From Azoarcus sp. (GTDB lineage: Bacteria; Pseudomonadota; Gammaproteobacteria; Burkholderiales; Rhodocyclaceae): DNA of 56,404 nucleotides. A program made the translations under genes and the position numbers. The stretch is taken from NCBI GenBank assembly GCA_031258965.1, contig JAIRMC010000028.1, forward strand, positions 1 to 56,404, read 5' to 3'. Shown one piece after another: positions 49,314 to 56,404 of the stretch (position 1 is its first letter; each line of letters starts with the position of its first letter). The notes under the pieces are model-generated. The model saw nothing but the letters and a program-made list of their open reading frames with translations, ran no database searches and had not been told where the DNA came from.

Positions 49314-50059
49314 CAGGGGCATCCCGGCGGGCGGCGGGTGTGGATTTGGACGGCATCGTTGCTGATGTGCTCGAACACGCGGCGCAGACCCAGCCGAGGG
49401 AGTGTTGCGGGCTGGCCGTTGTGCAGCGCGGCAGGCTGCATTATGTGGCATGCCGCAATCTGGCGGCGCGGGCCGACGAATTCGAGATCGCGCCCTCGGA
49501 CTGGGCTGTCGCAGAGGACGGTGGGGAAATCGTCGCGGTGTGCCATGCGCACATCTACGCCAGCCCGGAACCCTCCATGGCCGATCAGGCGATGTGCGAG
49601 CAAAGCGCGTTGCCGTGGTTGATCGTGAGCTGGCCCGGCGGCACCTGCAAGGTCATTGAACCCAAAGGCTGGCGCGCGCCGCTGGTGGGGCGTGCATTCC
49701 GGCATGGGGTGCTGGACTGTTACGCGCTGGTGCGCGACTACTACCGGGAAACGCTGGGGATTGATCTGCCGGATTTTTCGCGCGAGGACGATTGGTGGCT
49801 CCGGGGGGGCGATTTGTACCGGGAAAATTTCGAGGCTGCCGGGTTTGTCCAGATCGGCGACGGGCAATGCCGCGACATTCGCGTTCACGACGGATTGTTG
49901 ATGCAGGTGGCCAGCCCCGTGCCGAATCATTCCGGCGTGATCGTGGAAGGCGGACAGCTTTTGCAGCATTGCCACGGACGGCTTTCGAGCCGGGATATTT
50001 TTGGCGGTTACTGGCGCAAGGTGACAACCCACGTTCTCAGACACAGGAGCCTGTTGTGA
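49310..50059 (+). CDS. Tail tip peptidase, lambda K-like (JAB plus NlpC/P60)
   Basis: A 249-residue two-domain protein. The JAB/MPN metalloprotease domain has Glu31 (PRECCGLAVV) and the HxHx7SxxD motif as His79, His81, Ser89 and Asp92. The NlpC/P60 domain has the catalytic Cys137 in HGVLDCYALVRDYY and a His in VPNHSGVIV. It may process tail proteins or open peptidoglycan at infection. It overlaps both neighbours by 4 bases. Confidence 0.9.
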   Translation: MTGASRRAAGVDLDGIVADVLEHAAQTQPRECCGLAVVQRGRLHYVACRNLAARADEFEIAPSDWAVAEDGGEIVAVCHAHIYASPEPSMADQAMCEQSALPWLIVSWPGGTCKVIEPKGWRAPLVGRAFRHGVLDCYALVRDYYRETLGIDLPDFSREDDWWLRGGDLYRENFEAAGFVQIGDGQCRDIRVHDGLLMQVASPVPNHSGVIVEGGQLLQHCHGRLSSRDIFGGYWRKVTTHVLRHRSLL

Positions 50060-50595
50060 TTACGGTTTTGCTCTACGGCGCGTTACGGAAGAAGTTCGGC
50101 AAATATCACCGTTTCGCCATTCGCACGCCTGCCGAGGCCATCAGGGCGCTATCGGCGAATTTCCCGGAATTCAAACAACATCTCATCGAACACTCCACGC
50201 CGGGCTACCATGTGCTGACCGGGCGGGAATCGCGCGACGTACACACCCTGGCGCATCCCGCCGACGAGGTGATCCGCATCGTGCCCGCCGTGGCGGGTGC
50301 CAAAAACGGGGTACTTCAGACGATTATCGGCGTGGTTCTGATCGTGGCCAGCTATTGGACGGGCGGCTCGACGTTTAACGTGGGCATGGCGATGTTGATT
50401 GGCGGCATCACCACCATGCTGAGCAAACCGCCCAAGACCAAAGGCCCCGCCGAGCGCCCGGACAATCTGCCAAGTTACGGTTTTGACGGGCCGACCAATA
50501 CGACTGCGCAAGGCAACCCGGTGCCGATCTGCTACGGACGCGGGCGGATCGGCAGTCAGGTTGTCAGCGCGGGATTCTCCACGGTGGCAATATGA
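50056..50595 (+). CDS. Tail assembly protein, lambda I-like
   Basis: A 179-residue protein with a GTG start overlapping the previous stop. ITVLLYGALRKKFGKYHRFA is a ubiquitin/MoaD-like start; LQTIIGVVLIVASYWTGGST is a hydrophobic stretch; GNPVPICYGRGRIGSQVVS is the diagnostic C-terminal motif of gpI-type proteins. It works with gpJ in tail-tip initiation. Confidence 0.88.
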   Translation: MITVLLYGALRKKFGKYHRFAIRTPAEAIRALSANFPEFKQHLIEHSTPGYHVLTGRESRDVHTLAHPADEVIRIVPAVAGAKNGVLQTIIGVVLIVASYWTGGSTFNVGMAMLIGGITTMLSKPPKTKGPAERPDNLPSYGFDGPTNTTAQGNPVPICYGRGRIGSQVVSAGFSTVAI

Positions 50596-53500
50596 GCATG
50601 GCGTTGAGCATTCGCGGCGCGGGCGGCGGCGGCGACGATGACGAGGCGCGCACGCCGGTCGAAACCCCCGACAACCTGCGCAATACGCAATATGCGCGTT
50701 TCGTCGATCTGCTCAGCGAAGGCCCCATCGTCGGCCTGGTCGATGGTCTGCAATCCATATTCCTCGACGAAGTGCCGCTGGAAAATCCAGGCGGCGGATT
50801 CAATTTTCAGGATGTTATTGTCGAAACGCGCGAGGGCACGCAAGACCAGACCTATATCGGCGGATTTCCGCAGGTGGAAAGCGAAGTGGCCGTCGCCGTG
50901 CGGGTAAAGGCCGATCAACCCGTGGTGCGCACGATCACGAACATCAACATCAACGCGGCGCGCGTTACCCTGCGCATCCCGGCCCTCTCGTACCAGAACA
51001 TGGACAATGGCGACATCGGCGGCACATCGGTTGCGATTGCCATAGATGTGCAGCGCGGCGGCGCGGGCTGGCAGGAAGTGATTGCCGATACCATCAAGGG
51101 CAAAACCACCAGCGGCTACCGCAAGGCGTACCGGATCGACCTGCCGCCCGGCGGGCCGTGGGACATCCGCATGCGGCGGCTGACGGCGGACAGCACAACG
51201 AGCAATCTGTATAACGAGACGTGGTTCGACAGTTATACCGAAATCATCGACCAGAAATTACGCTACCCGAATTGCGCACTGGCGGCAATACAGGTGGACG
51301 CGGCACAGTTTCAGCGCGTGCCGGTACGCGGTTACGATGTGCGTGGGCTGATCGTACAGGTGCCCTCGAACTATGATCCGGAAACGCGCGCCACCAGCGG
51401 CATCTGGGATGGCACGTTTAAACCGGCATGGACGGATAACCCCGCCTGGGTTTTTTACGATATGGCCACGAATGACCGCTACGGCCTGGGCGAAGCCATT
51501 GATGCGGCGATGGTGGATAAATGGGCGCTCTACGAAATTGCCCGATACTGCGATGAACTCGTGCCGGATGGATTCGGCGGGCAGGAGCCGCGTTTTACCG
51601 TGTTTCTGTTCCTGCAAGAGCGCCAGCAAGCCTACGACATGATGGTCGCGCTGGCCAATGTGTTCCGGGGCATCACCTACTGGTCACAAGGGCAGATTTC
51701 GGCGGTACAGGATCGGCCCGGCGACGTCGTCGCGCAATTTACCGCCGCGAACGTCATCGACGGACAGTTCCGCTATCAGGGCAGCAGCGGGCGCAGTCGC
51801 CATACGGTCGCGCTGGTGACGTGGAACGATCCGGCGGACGCCTACCGGCAGACGGTCGAAGCCGTCATCGACGAGGAAGCCGTAGCGCGCTACGGGGTGA
51901 TCGAAACCGAAATCGTCGCCTTCGGCTGCAAAAGTCGCGGGCAGGCGCACAGGATGGGAAAGTGGCTGCTCTACAGCGAACAGCACGAAACCGAAACCGT
52001 GATGTTCCGCGCCGGGCTGGATGCAGCGCGCATCTATCCGGGGGCGATCATCCAGACGCTCGACCCACACCGCGCCGGACAGCGGCGCGGCGGGCGGATC
52101 GTCTCCGCAACACTGGAGGCGATCACGCTGGACGCGCCGGTGACACTGGCGGCGGACATGGTCTATACCGTGTCGGTGGTGCTGCCCTCGGGGGCGGTAC
52201 AGTCCCGTGGGGTGACGTGGACGGGCGATGCCGATGCGCTTTGCAGCGTGCTGGCGCTCACCGCGCCGCTCGACGACGTGCCCGTAACGGGAGCCATCTG
52301 GGTACTGGCAGGCGGCGATCTGGTGCCAGAGACCTGGCGCGTTGTCTCGATTACCGAGTCGGACGAAATCGGCCAGGTAGAAATTACCGCGCTGGCGCAC
52401 GACCCTCAGAAATTCGCAGCAGTGGAAGAAGGGCTAGTACTGGAGCCGCGCCCGGTCACGACCCTGCGGAGCCGCCCCGGCGCGGTCACGGAACTGAGCG
52501 CGCTGACCGCCATGCGCATGCTGGACAGCGCGGGCATGGGGACGCGGATTACCGTTAGCTGGCTGCCTCCCGAAAATGGCGCGGTACGCTACGTCATCGC
52601 TTGGCGGCGCGATGAAGAAAACTGGAAACGCGACAACACGACCCACCAGACCTACGACATTGACGACGTGCCCAACGGCACGTACACCATTCGTGTCGTG
52701 GCCGAAAACGCCCTCGGATGGCAAGGGCCGTATGCCGAAATCACCCATACTGTCGATGATTCCGCGACCGCGCCGGACGTACAGAATCTACGGCTCGCGC
52801 CGGATTTTTCGGGCCGCGATGTGCCGTTGGAATGGGATGCCGTGCCGGGCGCAGTGAGTTACCGCGTGCGGGTGTTCGAGCCGGGCGGCGATGTGGCGTT
52901 GCGCGAGGACTGGGTACAAAACCCCTCCTACCTCTACGACTACGGCAAAAACCTCTACGATGGCGGGCCGCGCCGCGTACTGAAGTTCGACGTAACCGCC
53001 TACAGCCCCATCGGCCATTCGGCGAATCCTGCGGCCCTGACAGCCTCGAACCCTGCACCCGCCACGCCTGCTGGAATCGTGGTCGAAGCCGGGCCGGGCC
53101 AGATCGGCATCTCCGCCATTCGCCCGACAGCCCCCGATTTGACGGGCATGATCGTATGGATGAGTGCCAGTCCCGACGTGCCGACGACCGATGACACCCG
53201 CGTCTATATGGGCGCGGACAACGCCTACATGCATGTGGGGCTGACGCCCGGCGTGCCAATGTATTTCAAACTCGCGTTTTACGACGCATTCGGCGCGGCG
53301 CTGCTCAATGTCTCAAGCAGCGTGACCGGCACACCACTGGCGACGGGTGGGATCAAGTCGGTAACGGAACTGCCGGAATCGCCCGCCGATGTGGGCGGCG
53401 ATCTGGCGGTGTTTCTGGACGTAGAGGATGAGGCGCAACGCGGGCTGTGGGGTTGGGATGGCGAGGCGTGGAAATTCACACGCGACGGGGCGAATCTGAT

Positions 53501-54320
53501 TGCCAACAGCGTGACCGCCGATCAACTCAACGTCGCGCAACTCTCCGCGATTTCCGCGAACCTGGGCACAATGACAGCGGGGAATCTCACGCTGGACGCG
53601 AGCGGGTTTATCACGGGCGGCGCGGCAAGTTGGAGCGCGGGAACCGGGTTTTGGCAGGGCTATGACGGGACGCCGACAAGCGGTGCGTATAAATGGCGCG
53701 TCGGCACGCCCGGCGCGGCAGGGGCCGCGTGGGATGGCACAAATTTCACGATCTACGGGCCGGACGGCTCGATCACGCTGCAATCTGGCGGGTCGGTCAG
53801 CGGCGGCTTTTCAAGCTGGGGCGATCTCGTCACCAAACTGGGAAAACTCGACGCATCGAACGTTTCAACGGTTATCAGCAACGCAGCCATTGGTTCGGCG
53901 CAGATCGGGGATGCCGCGATCACATCGGCGAAAATCAAAGAGCTGCAAGTAGAAACCGCCCACATTCATGATCTGCATGTCACCTCGGAAAAAATCGCCA
54001 ATGGCGCGATTACAAGGGTTGTAAGCGCGACATATTCAAGAGAAAACTGGCGCGACATTAACTGGAGAACATATATGTCTGGCGTGCAGATAGATAGTTT
54101 TACCTGGAGTCCATCCAACAATACGTCAAAAACATTTTCATGGAGTGGCATCATAACCGGTGTCGTTGTGTTTCAGTCATCCTCTGGCAACAGCACACAA
54201 TACTCACAAAGGGTATCGATGTCCCCAGCGCTGGGGGCGGGCACTATAAGTGCCACGCTGACAGCCGTATCGAGTAACGATTTCAATGGGTTGTTTTCCG
54301 TAATAACGAGCCTCAAATGA
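50592..54320 (+). CDS. Host-specificity protein, lambda J-like
   Basis: A 1242-residue central tail-tip protein. The N-terminal half is the gpJ core (LLSEGPIVGLVDGLQSIFLD, SSNLYNETW-like region, NPAWVFYDMATNDRYGLGEA, GRSRHTVALVTWNDPADAYR, YPGAIIQTLDP). From about residue 640 fibronectin-type domains follow (TRITVSWLPPENGAVRYVIA, YTIRVVAENALGWQGPYAEI). The last 250 residues (ITADQLNVAQL-like, SGGSVSGGFSSWGDLVTKLG, ITSAKIKELQVETAHIHDLH) form a trimeric fibre stem and a variable, lower-G+C receptor-binding tip. Confidence 0.92.
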   Translation: MSMALSIRGAGGGGDDDEARTPVETPDNLRNTQYARFVDLLSEGPIVGLVDGLQSIFLDEVPLENPGGGFNFQDVIVETREGTQDQTYIGGFPQVESEVAVAVRVKADQPVVRTITNININAARVTLRIPALSYQNMDNGDIGGTSVAIAIDVQRGGAGWQEVIADTIKGKTTSGYRKAYRIDLPPGGPWDIRMRRLTADSTTSNLYNETWFDSYTEIIDQKLRYPNCALAAIQVDAAQFQRVPVRGYDVRGLIVQVPSNYDPETRATSGIWDGTFKPAWTDNPAWVFYDMATNDRYGLGEAIDAAMVDKWALYEIARYCDELVPDGFGGQEPRFTVFLFLQERQQAYDMMVALANVFRGITYWSQGQISAVQDRPGDVVAQFTAANVIDGQFRYQGSSGRSRHTVALVTWNDPADAYRQTVEAVIDEEAVARYGVIETEIVAFGCKSRGQAHRMGKWLLYSEQHETETVMFRAGLDAARIYPGAIIQTLDPHRAGQRRGGRIVSATLEAITLDAPVTLAADMVYTVSVVLPSGAVQSRGVTWTGDADALCSVLALTAPLDDVPVTGAIWVLAGGDLVPETWRVVSITESDEIGQVEITALAHDPQKFAAVEEGLVLEPRPVTTLRSRPGAVTELSALTAMRMLDSAGMGTRITVSWLPPENGAVRYVIAWRRDEENWKRDNTTHQTYDIDDVPNGTYTIRVVAENALGWQGPYAEITHTVDDSATAPDVQNLRLAPDFSGRDVPLEWDAVPGAVSYRVRVFEPGGDVALREDWVQNPSYLYDYGKNLYDGGPRRVLKFDVTAYSPIGHSANPAALTASNPAPATPAGIVVEAGPGQIGISAIRPTAPDLTGMIVWMSASPDVPTTDDTRVYMGADNAYMHVGLTPGVPMYFKLAFYDAFGAALLNVSSSVTGTPLATGGIKSVTELPESPADVGGDLAVFLDVEDEAQRGLWGWDGEAWKFTRDGANLIANSVTADQLNVAQLSAISANLGTMTAGNLTLDASGFITGGAASWSAGTGFWQGYDGTPTSGAYKWRVGTPGAAGAAWDGTNFTIYGPDGSITLQSGGSVSGGFSSWGDLVTKLGKLDASNVSTVISNAAIGSAQIGDAAITSAKIKELQVETAHIHDLHVTSEKIANGAITRVVSATYSRENWRDINWRTYMSGVQIDSFTWSPSNNTSKTFSWSGIITGVVVFQSSSGNSTQYSQRVSMSPALGAGTISATLTAVSSNDFNGLFSVITSLK

Positions 54321-54760
54321 ACACAATGAGATCAAAATCATACGCGGCAGTAACCCCATCGGGCAAAATTATTGCGTCCATTTGGTCAACCTATCCTGTT
54401 GATTTCGATACGACAAATTTACAAGGGGATTTTGTTGTCATTCCAGGGGCCCCGCGTGACGTGTTGCGTGTTTATTACGATCACGCATCTGCCACGTTTG
54501 TCGACATGCCTGCGTCGCCGGGCGAATATTATGAATTTTCCTATGACAAAAAAGCTTGGGTATTCAGTGCCGCCGCCGCGTGGGGTAACATTCGCGCAGA
54601 GCGCGACAGGCTCATTGGAAAAACAGACTGGCGGATACTGGCTGACGTAAATCAGTCATCCGAAGAGCGGCGGGCGTGGCTGGTTTATCGGCAAGCATTG
54701 AGAGACATCACGCTCCAGGCCGACCCGCTCAACATTGCATGGCCGGTTCCGCCGACATAG
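54317..54760 (+). CDS. Tail fibre assembly-type protein
   Basis: A 147-residue protein. The C-terminal half, IRAERDRLIGKTDWRILADV followed by WLVYRQALRDITLQ, is the widespread phage fibre-assembly/chaperone motif. The N-terminal half (VDFDTTNLQGDFVVIPGAPR) varies between phages and usually matches the fibre tip it serves. It overlaps the J-like gene by 4 bases. Confidence 0.82.
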   Translation: MNTMRSKSYAAVTPSGKIIASIWSTYPVDFDTTNLQGDFVVIPGAPRDVLRVYYDHASATFVDMPASPGEYYEFSYDKKAWVFSAAAAWGNIRAERDRLIGKTDWRILADVNQSSEERRAWLVYRQALRDITLQADPLNIAWPVPPT

Positions 54761-54802
54761 TCGTAGTTGTTTATAATGTTGATACATCGCGTGGAGAAAA
54801 TC

Positions 54803-55270
54803 ATGAAATCCAAATTTTGGACGTTGGGCATGCTGCTATGTTCATTCGCGGCTGAAAGCCATGCGTGCGGTTGGGCGGGATCAACCAGGGCGTCCTGCAT
54901 GCTGCAAAGCCGTCAAGCGGCGGTCGCCGCGCGATTGTCGGCGGCAACCGCGCGGCGGACTGTATGGAGTGACCCGAACTTCGTCCAGATCGCCCCCGGA
55001 TGGTGGGGGTATGCGACACATCCCGATGATGCTGCGTTTTATGGATATACGAGTAATGACGATAAACAGGATCGTGAGGCGACGTTCTACGATAGACGTC
55101 AAGCTGCAGAGCAAAAGATGGCTACGGCAAACAAACATTGGCGGCGATTCGTAAAATGGGATGGCAGGCACGATCACGAGGCAAAGCCTGCGGCGGGCAG
55201 CAAGCCGAAAAAACATAATGCGAGGAAGGGGCATCGTCGAAGCGGTGGTCGGAGCGGCAGCAAACCGTAA
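54803..55270 (+). CDS. Secreted basic cargo (moron) protein
   Basis: A 155-residue protein with a signal peptide (MKSKFWTLGMLLCSFAAESH), a middle with NFVQIAPGWWGYATHPDDAA and a strongly basic, Gly/Ser/Arg-rich tail (KKHNARKGHRRSGGRSGS). GGAG lies 9 bases before the ATG and TATAAT is at 54772-54777, so it may have its own promoter. As the last gene before the right end it is a likely lysogenic-conversion gene. No family recognised. Confidence 0.7.
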   Translation: MKSKFWTLGMLLCSFAAESHACGWAGSTRASCMLQSRQAAVAARLSAATARRTVWSDPNFVQIAPGWWGYATHPDDAAFYGYTSNDDKQDREATFYDRRQAAEQKMATANKHWRRFVKWDGRHDHEAKPAAGSKPKKHNARKGHRRSGGRSGSKP

Positions 55271-55289
55271 TTTTTATTGGAGCGAACCG

Positions 55290-55327
55290 ATCCCACAAAG
55301 CGGTGACACGTTTTGTGGGATTTTTTT
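55290..55327 (+). terminator. Terminator at the right end of the prophage
   Basis: TCCCACAAA and TTTGTGGGA (9 bp, extended by an A-T pair) around a 12-base loop, followed by seven T. It ends the rightward late/cargo transcript before the host. The loop contains GGTGACACG, similar to the end-binding motif. Confidence 0.92.
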
Positions 55328-55336
55328 GAACTGGAT

Positions 55337-55384
55337 GATGACAAATATCGCGCAAAACGGTGACAAATATCGCGCGCGCCTACA
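55337..55384. promoter_or_regulatory. Right-end transposase-binding sites
   Basis: Two direct copies of GATGACAAATATCGCGC / GGTGACAAATATCGCGC lie at 55337-55353 and 55359-55375, 22 bases apart, ending 9 bases from the terminal ACA. Read from the end inward they are GCGCGATATTTGTCACC, matching the left-end sites in inverted orientation. Confidence 0.75.
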
Positions 55385-55389
55385 GTCGC
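55385..55389. repeat. Right copy of 5-bp target-site duplication GTCGC
   Basis: Identical to 16609-16613; it follows directly after the terminal ACA of the prophage. Confidence 0.88.
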
Positions 55390-55804
55390 AGAAGCAATAG
55401 ACGTTATGATAGTCCGCGCTGTCCGCGATACAAACGAAATCCGTGATGACCACGCCTATCGTGGACTTGAGCGCGCTGTAGTCCTCGCCCTCGGCAATCT
55501 GGCTGGTGAAGAGGCGGGTCAGGTAGTAGAGGATGCGCGCCTTGAACGCGATGTGGTTGGCGACTTGGATCTCGACGTCGATCTGTTTGCCGGTTTTTGT
55601 CTTGACCCGCAGATCCAGGATGCCGATCTTGTCGCCCAGCACTTCGCCCGGCAGGAAGGGGTTCATGATGGTGATCTCGTCGTAGTCGTCGCCGGGCAGG
55701 GGCAGTACGGCTTTGAGGAAGGCGATGAGGATCTCCGTGTCCTGCTCGTCGCCAAAGAGCATCTTGAAGACTTCGTCGCTTTTCGGAGGGAGGATGTCAG
55801 CCAT
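55385..55804 (-). pseudogene. Rpn-family nuclease, N-terminal catalytic part, cut by the prophage
   Basis: Starting at ATG 55804 (MADILPPKSDEVFKMLFGDE), this frame carries the PD-(D/E)XK core: KIGILDLRVKTKTGKQIDVE followed by IQV, and ITDFVCIADSADYHNVY just before the junction. Rpn proteins are DNA endonucleases that raise recombination and are often annotated as PD-(D/E)XK transposases. In the lysogen the frame runs on into phage DNA and stops at 55274, so a truncated protein with the catalytic core might still be made. The rest of the gene is at 16108-16613. Confidence 0.9.
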
Positions 55805-55930
55805 GATGGGTACCCGCATGTCAATGAAAAGGACAGGCATCCTATCATGGAAGATGTCTAAAGGATATGCCGGCCTCGGTTGTTGATGAACTTGCCGAAG
55901 CGGGCGGCCCCGCGCCAATACAGTCGCTAT

Positions 55931-56404
55931 TCAATGCGCCTCGTCCCAGTTCCGCCCCGCGCCCACGTCCACCCGCAGCGGCACGGCAAGCTTGGCGACG
56001 TTTTCCATCAGGCCGGGCAGGGCGGTGCGCAGGGCGTCGATTTCGCCCTCCGGGACTTCGAGGACGAGTTCGTCGTGGACTTGCAGCAGCAGCCGTGATT
56101 GCAGCGCGTTTTCGCGCAGCCAACGGTCGACGGCGATCATCGCCATCTTGATGAGATCGGCGGCGGTGCCCTGCATGGGGGCGTTGATCGCGGCGCGTTC
56201 GGCGGCCTGGCGGCGAGCGTATTGGCGGGCGGCGATGTCGGGCAGGTGCAGACGGCGGCCAAAGACGGTTTCGACATGGCCTTGTTCGCGCGCGACGGCC
56301 TTGATCCGTTCCATGTAGGCGGCAACGCCGGGGTAGCGGGCAAAGTAGCGGTCGATCCAGCCTTGCGCCGCGCCGCGTTCGATGCCGAGCGTGCGGGCGA
56401 GGCC
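55931..56404 (-). CDS. polA: DNA polymerase I, C-terminal part (partial)
   Basis: The minus strand frame, open to the right edge, reads GLARTLGIERGAAQGWIDRY, then FARYPGVAAYMERIKA, the fingers helix region, TVFGRRLHLPDI, AAINAPMQGTAADLIKMAMI, and LLLQVHDELVLEVPE, the palm motif C (QVHDE). It ends RVDVGAGRNWDEAH. These are the 157 C-terminal residues of family A polymerase PolA. The gene reads towards the Rpn gene, 126 bases away. Confidence 0.95.
   Translation of the reverse strand, partial: GLARTLGIERGAAQGWIDRYFARYPGVAAYMERIKAVAREQGHVETVFGRRLHLPDIAARQYARRQAAERAAINAPMQGTAADLIKMAMIAVDRWLRENALQSRLLLQVHDELVLEVPEGEIDALRTALPGLMENVAKLAVPLRVDVGAGRNWDEAH

Larger units (their letters stand above)
16614..55384. 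mobile_element. Complete Mu-like transposable prophage with lambda-type tail
   Basis: The element is 38,771 bp, starts TGTGGGGAGGCG and ends with the complement of TGTAGGCGCGCG, and is bounded by 5-bp GTCGC duplications. Gene order from the left: repressor, Ner, transposase A, transposase B, small early genes, Gam, GemA, Mor-like activator, lysis genes, terminase, portal, gpF, gpG, protease/scaffold, capsid, siphovirus tail genes and fibre. No essential morphogenesis gene looks broken, so it may be inducible. Head and transposition genes are Mu-type, tail genes are lambda-type, as in B3/D3112-like phages. Confidence 0.93.

Overview
The window is a stretch of Betaproteobacteria-like chromosome (high G+C; betaproteobacterial-looking acnB and polA ends plus an MSHA pilus locus) carrying one complete-looking transposable prophage. 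The taxonomic call is inference from gene content only.

Host left part (1-16613): the start of acnB (minus strand, runs off the left edge); a WG-repeat lipoprotein (plus strand); then a minus-strand mannose-sensitive-haemagglutinin (MSHA) type IV pilus locus. In transcription order it reads two tandem major pilins, mshQ-like adhesin, prepilins mshC-mshD-mshO-mshP, mshI (PilM-like), a PilN-domain gene, mshJ, mshK and the secretin mshL. The pilus motor genes (mshM, N, E, G, F) are not in the window. Upstream of the pilins lie a tandem repeat with a period of about 43 bp and the 3' part of an Rpn-family (PD-(D/E)XK) nuclease gene.

Prophage (16614-55384, 38,771 bp): it is flanked by a perfect 5-bp direct repeat GTCGC, begins TGT and ends ACA, and carries repeated transposase-binding-like sites at both ends. 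It splits the Rpn gene: the 5' part is at 55385-55804 and the 3' part at 16108-16613, and joining them through one GTCGC copy restores one reading frame of about 306 codons. The layout is Mu-like: repressor (minus), Ner, MuA-type transposase, MuB-type ATPase, small early genes, Gam, GemA, Mor-type activator, HNH protein, Rha; then lysozyme/spanins, terminase, portal, gpF, gpG, protease/scaffold, decoration protein and capsid. The tail is lambda/siphovirus-like: tube, G/G-T chaperones with a canonical -1 frameshift signal, tape measure, M-L-K-I-J. The phage therefore combines a Mu-type head and transposition module with a lambda-type tail, as in Pseudomonas phages B3 and D3112.

Most interesting signal: two copies (25403-26674 and 36715-37915) of a control cassette consisting of a promoter, a short terminated RNA carrying elements a1-b1, a C4-type antisense RNA carrying b'-a', elements a2-b2 with b2 being the ribosome-binding site, a Bro-N/P22-antirepressor-type gene, and a small conserved gene of unknown function. 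The two copies have different recognition sequences (b'/b2 is CCTGCTC/GAGCAGG in one, CCTTTTC/GAAAAGG in the other), so each RNA matches only its own target. This looks like two insulated antisense switches in one phage. Cassette 2 sits inside the head operon and ends in a strong terminator.

Three likely cargo genes (26731-27324 minus, 36297-36668 minus, 54803-55270 plus) lie beside these regulatory islands or at the right end. Host right part (55385-56404): the Rpn 5' part and the 3' end of polA (minus strand, runs off the right edge).
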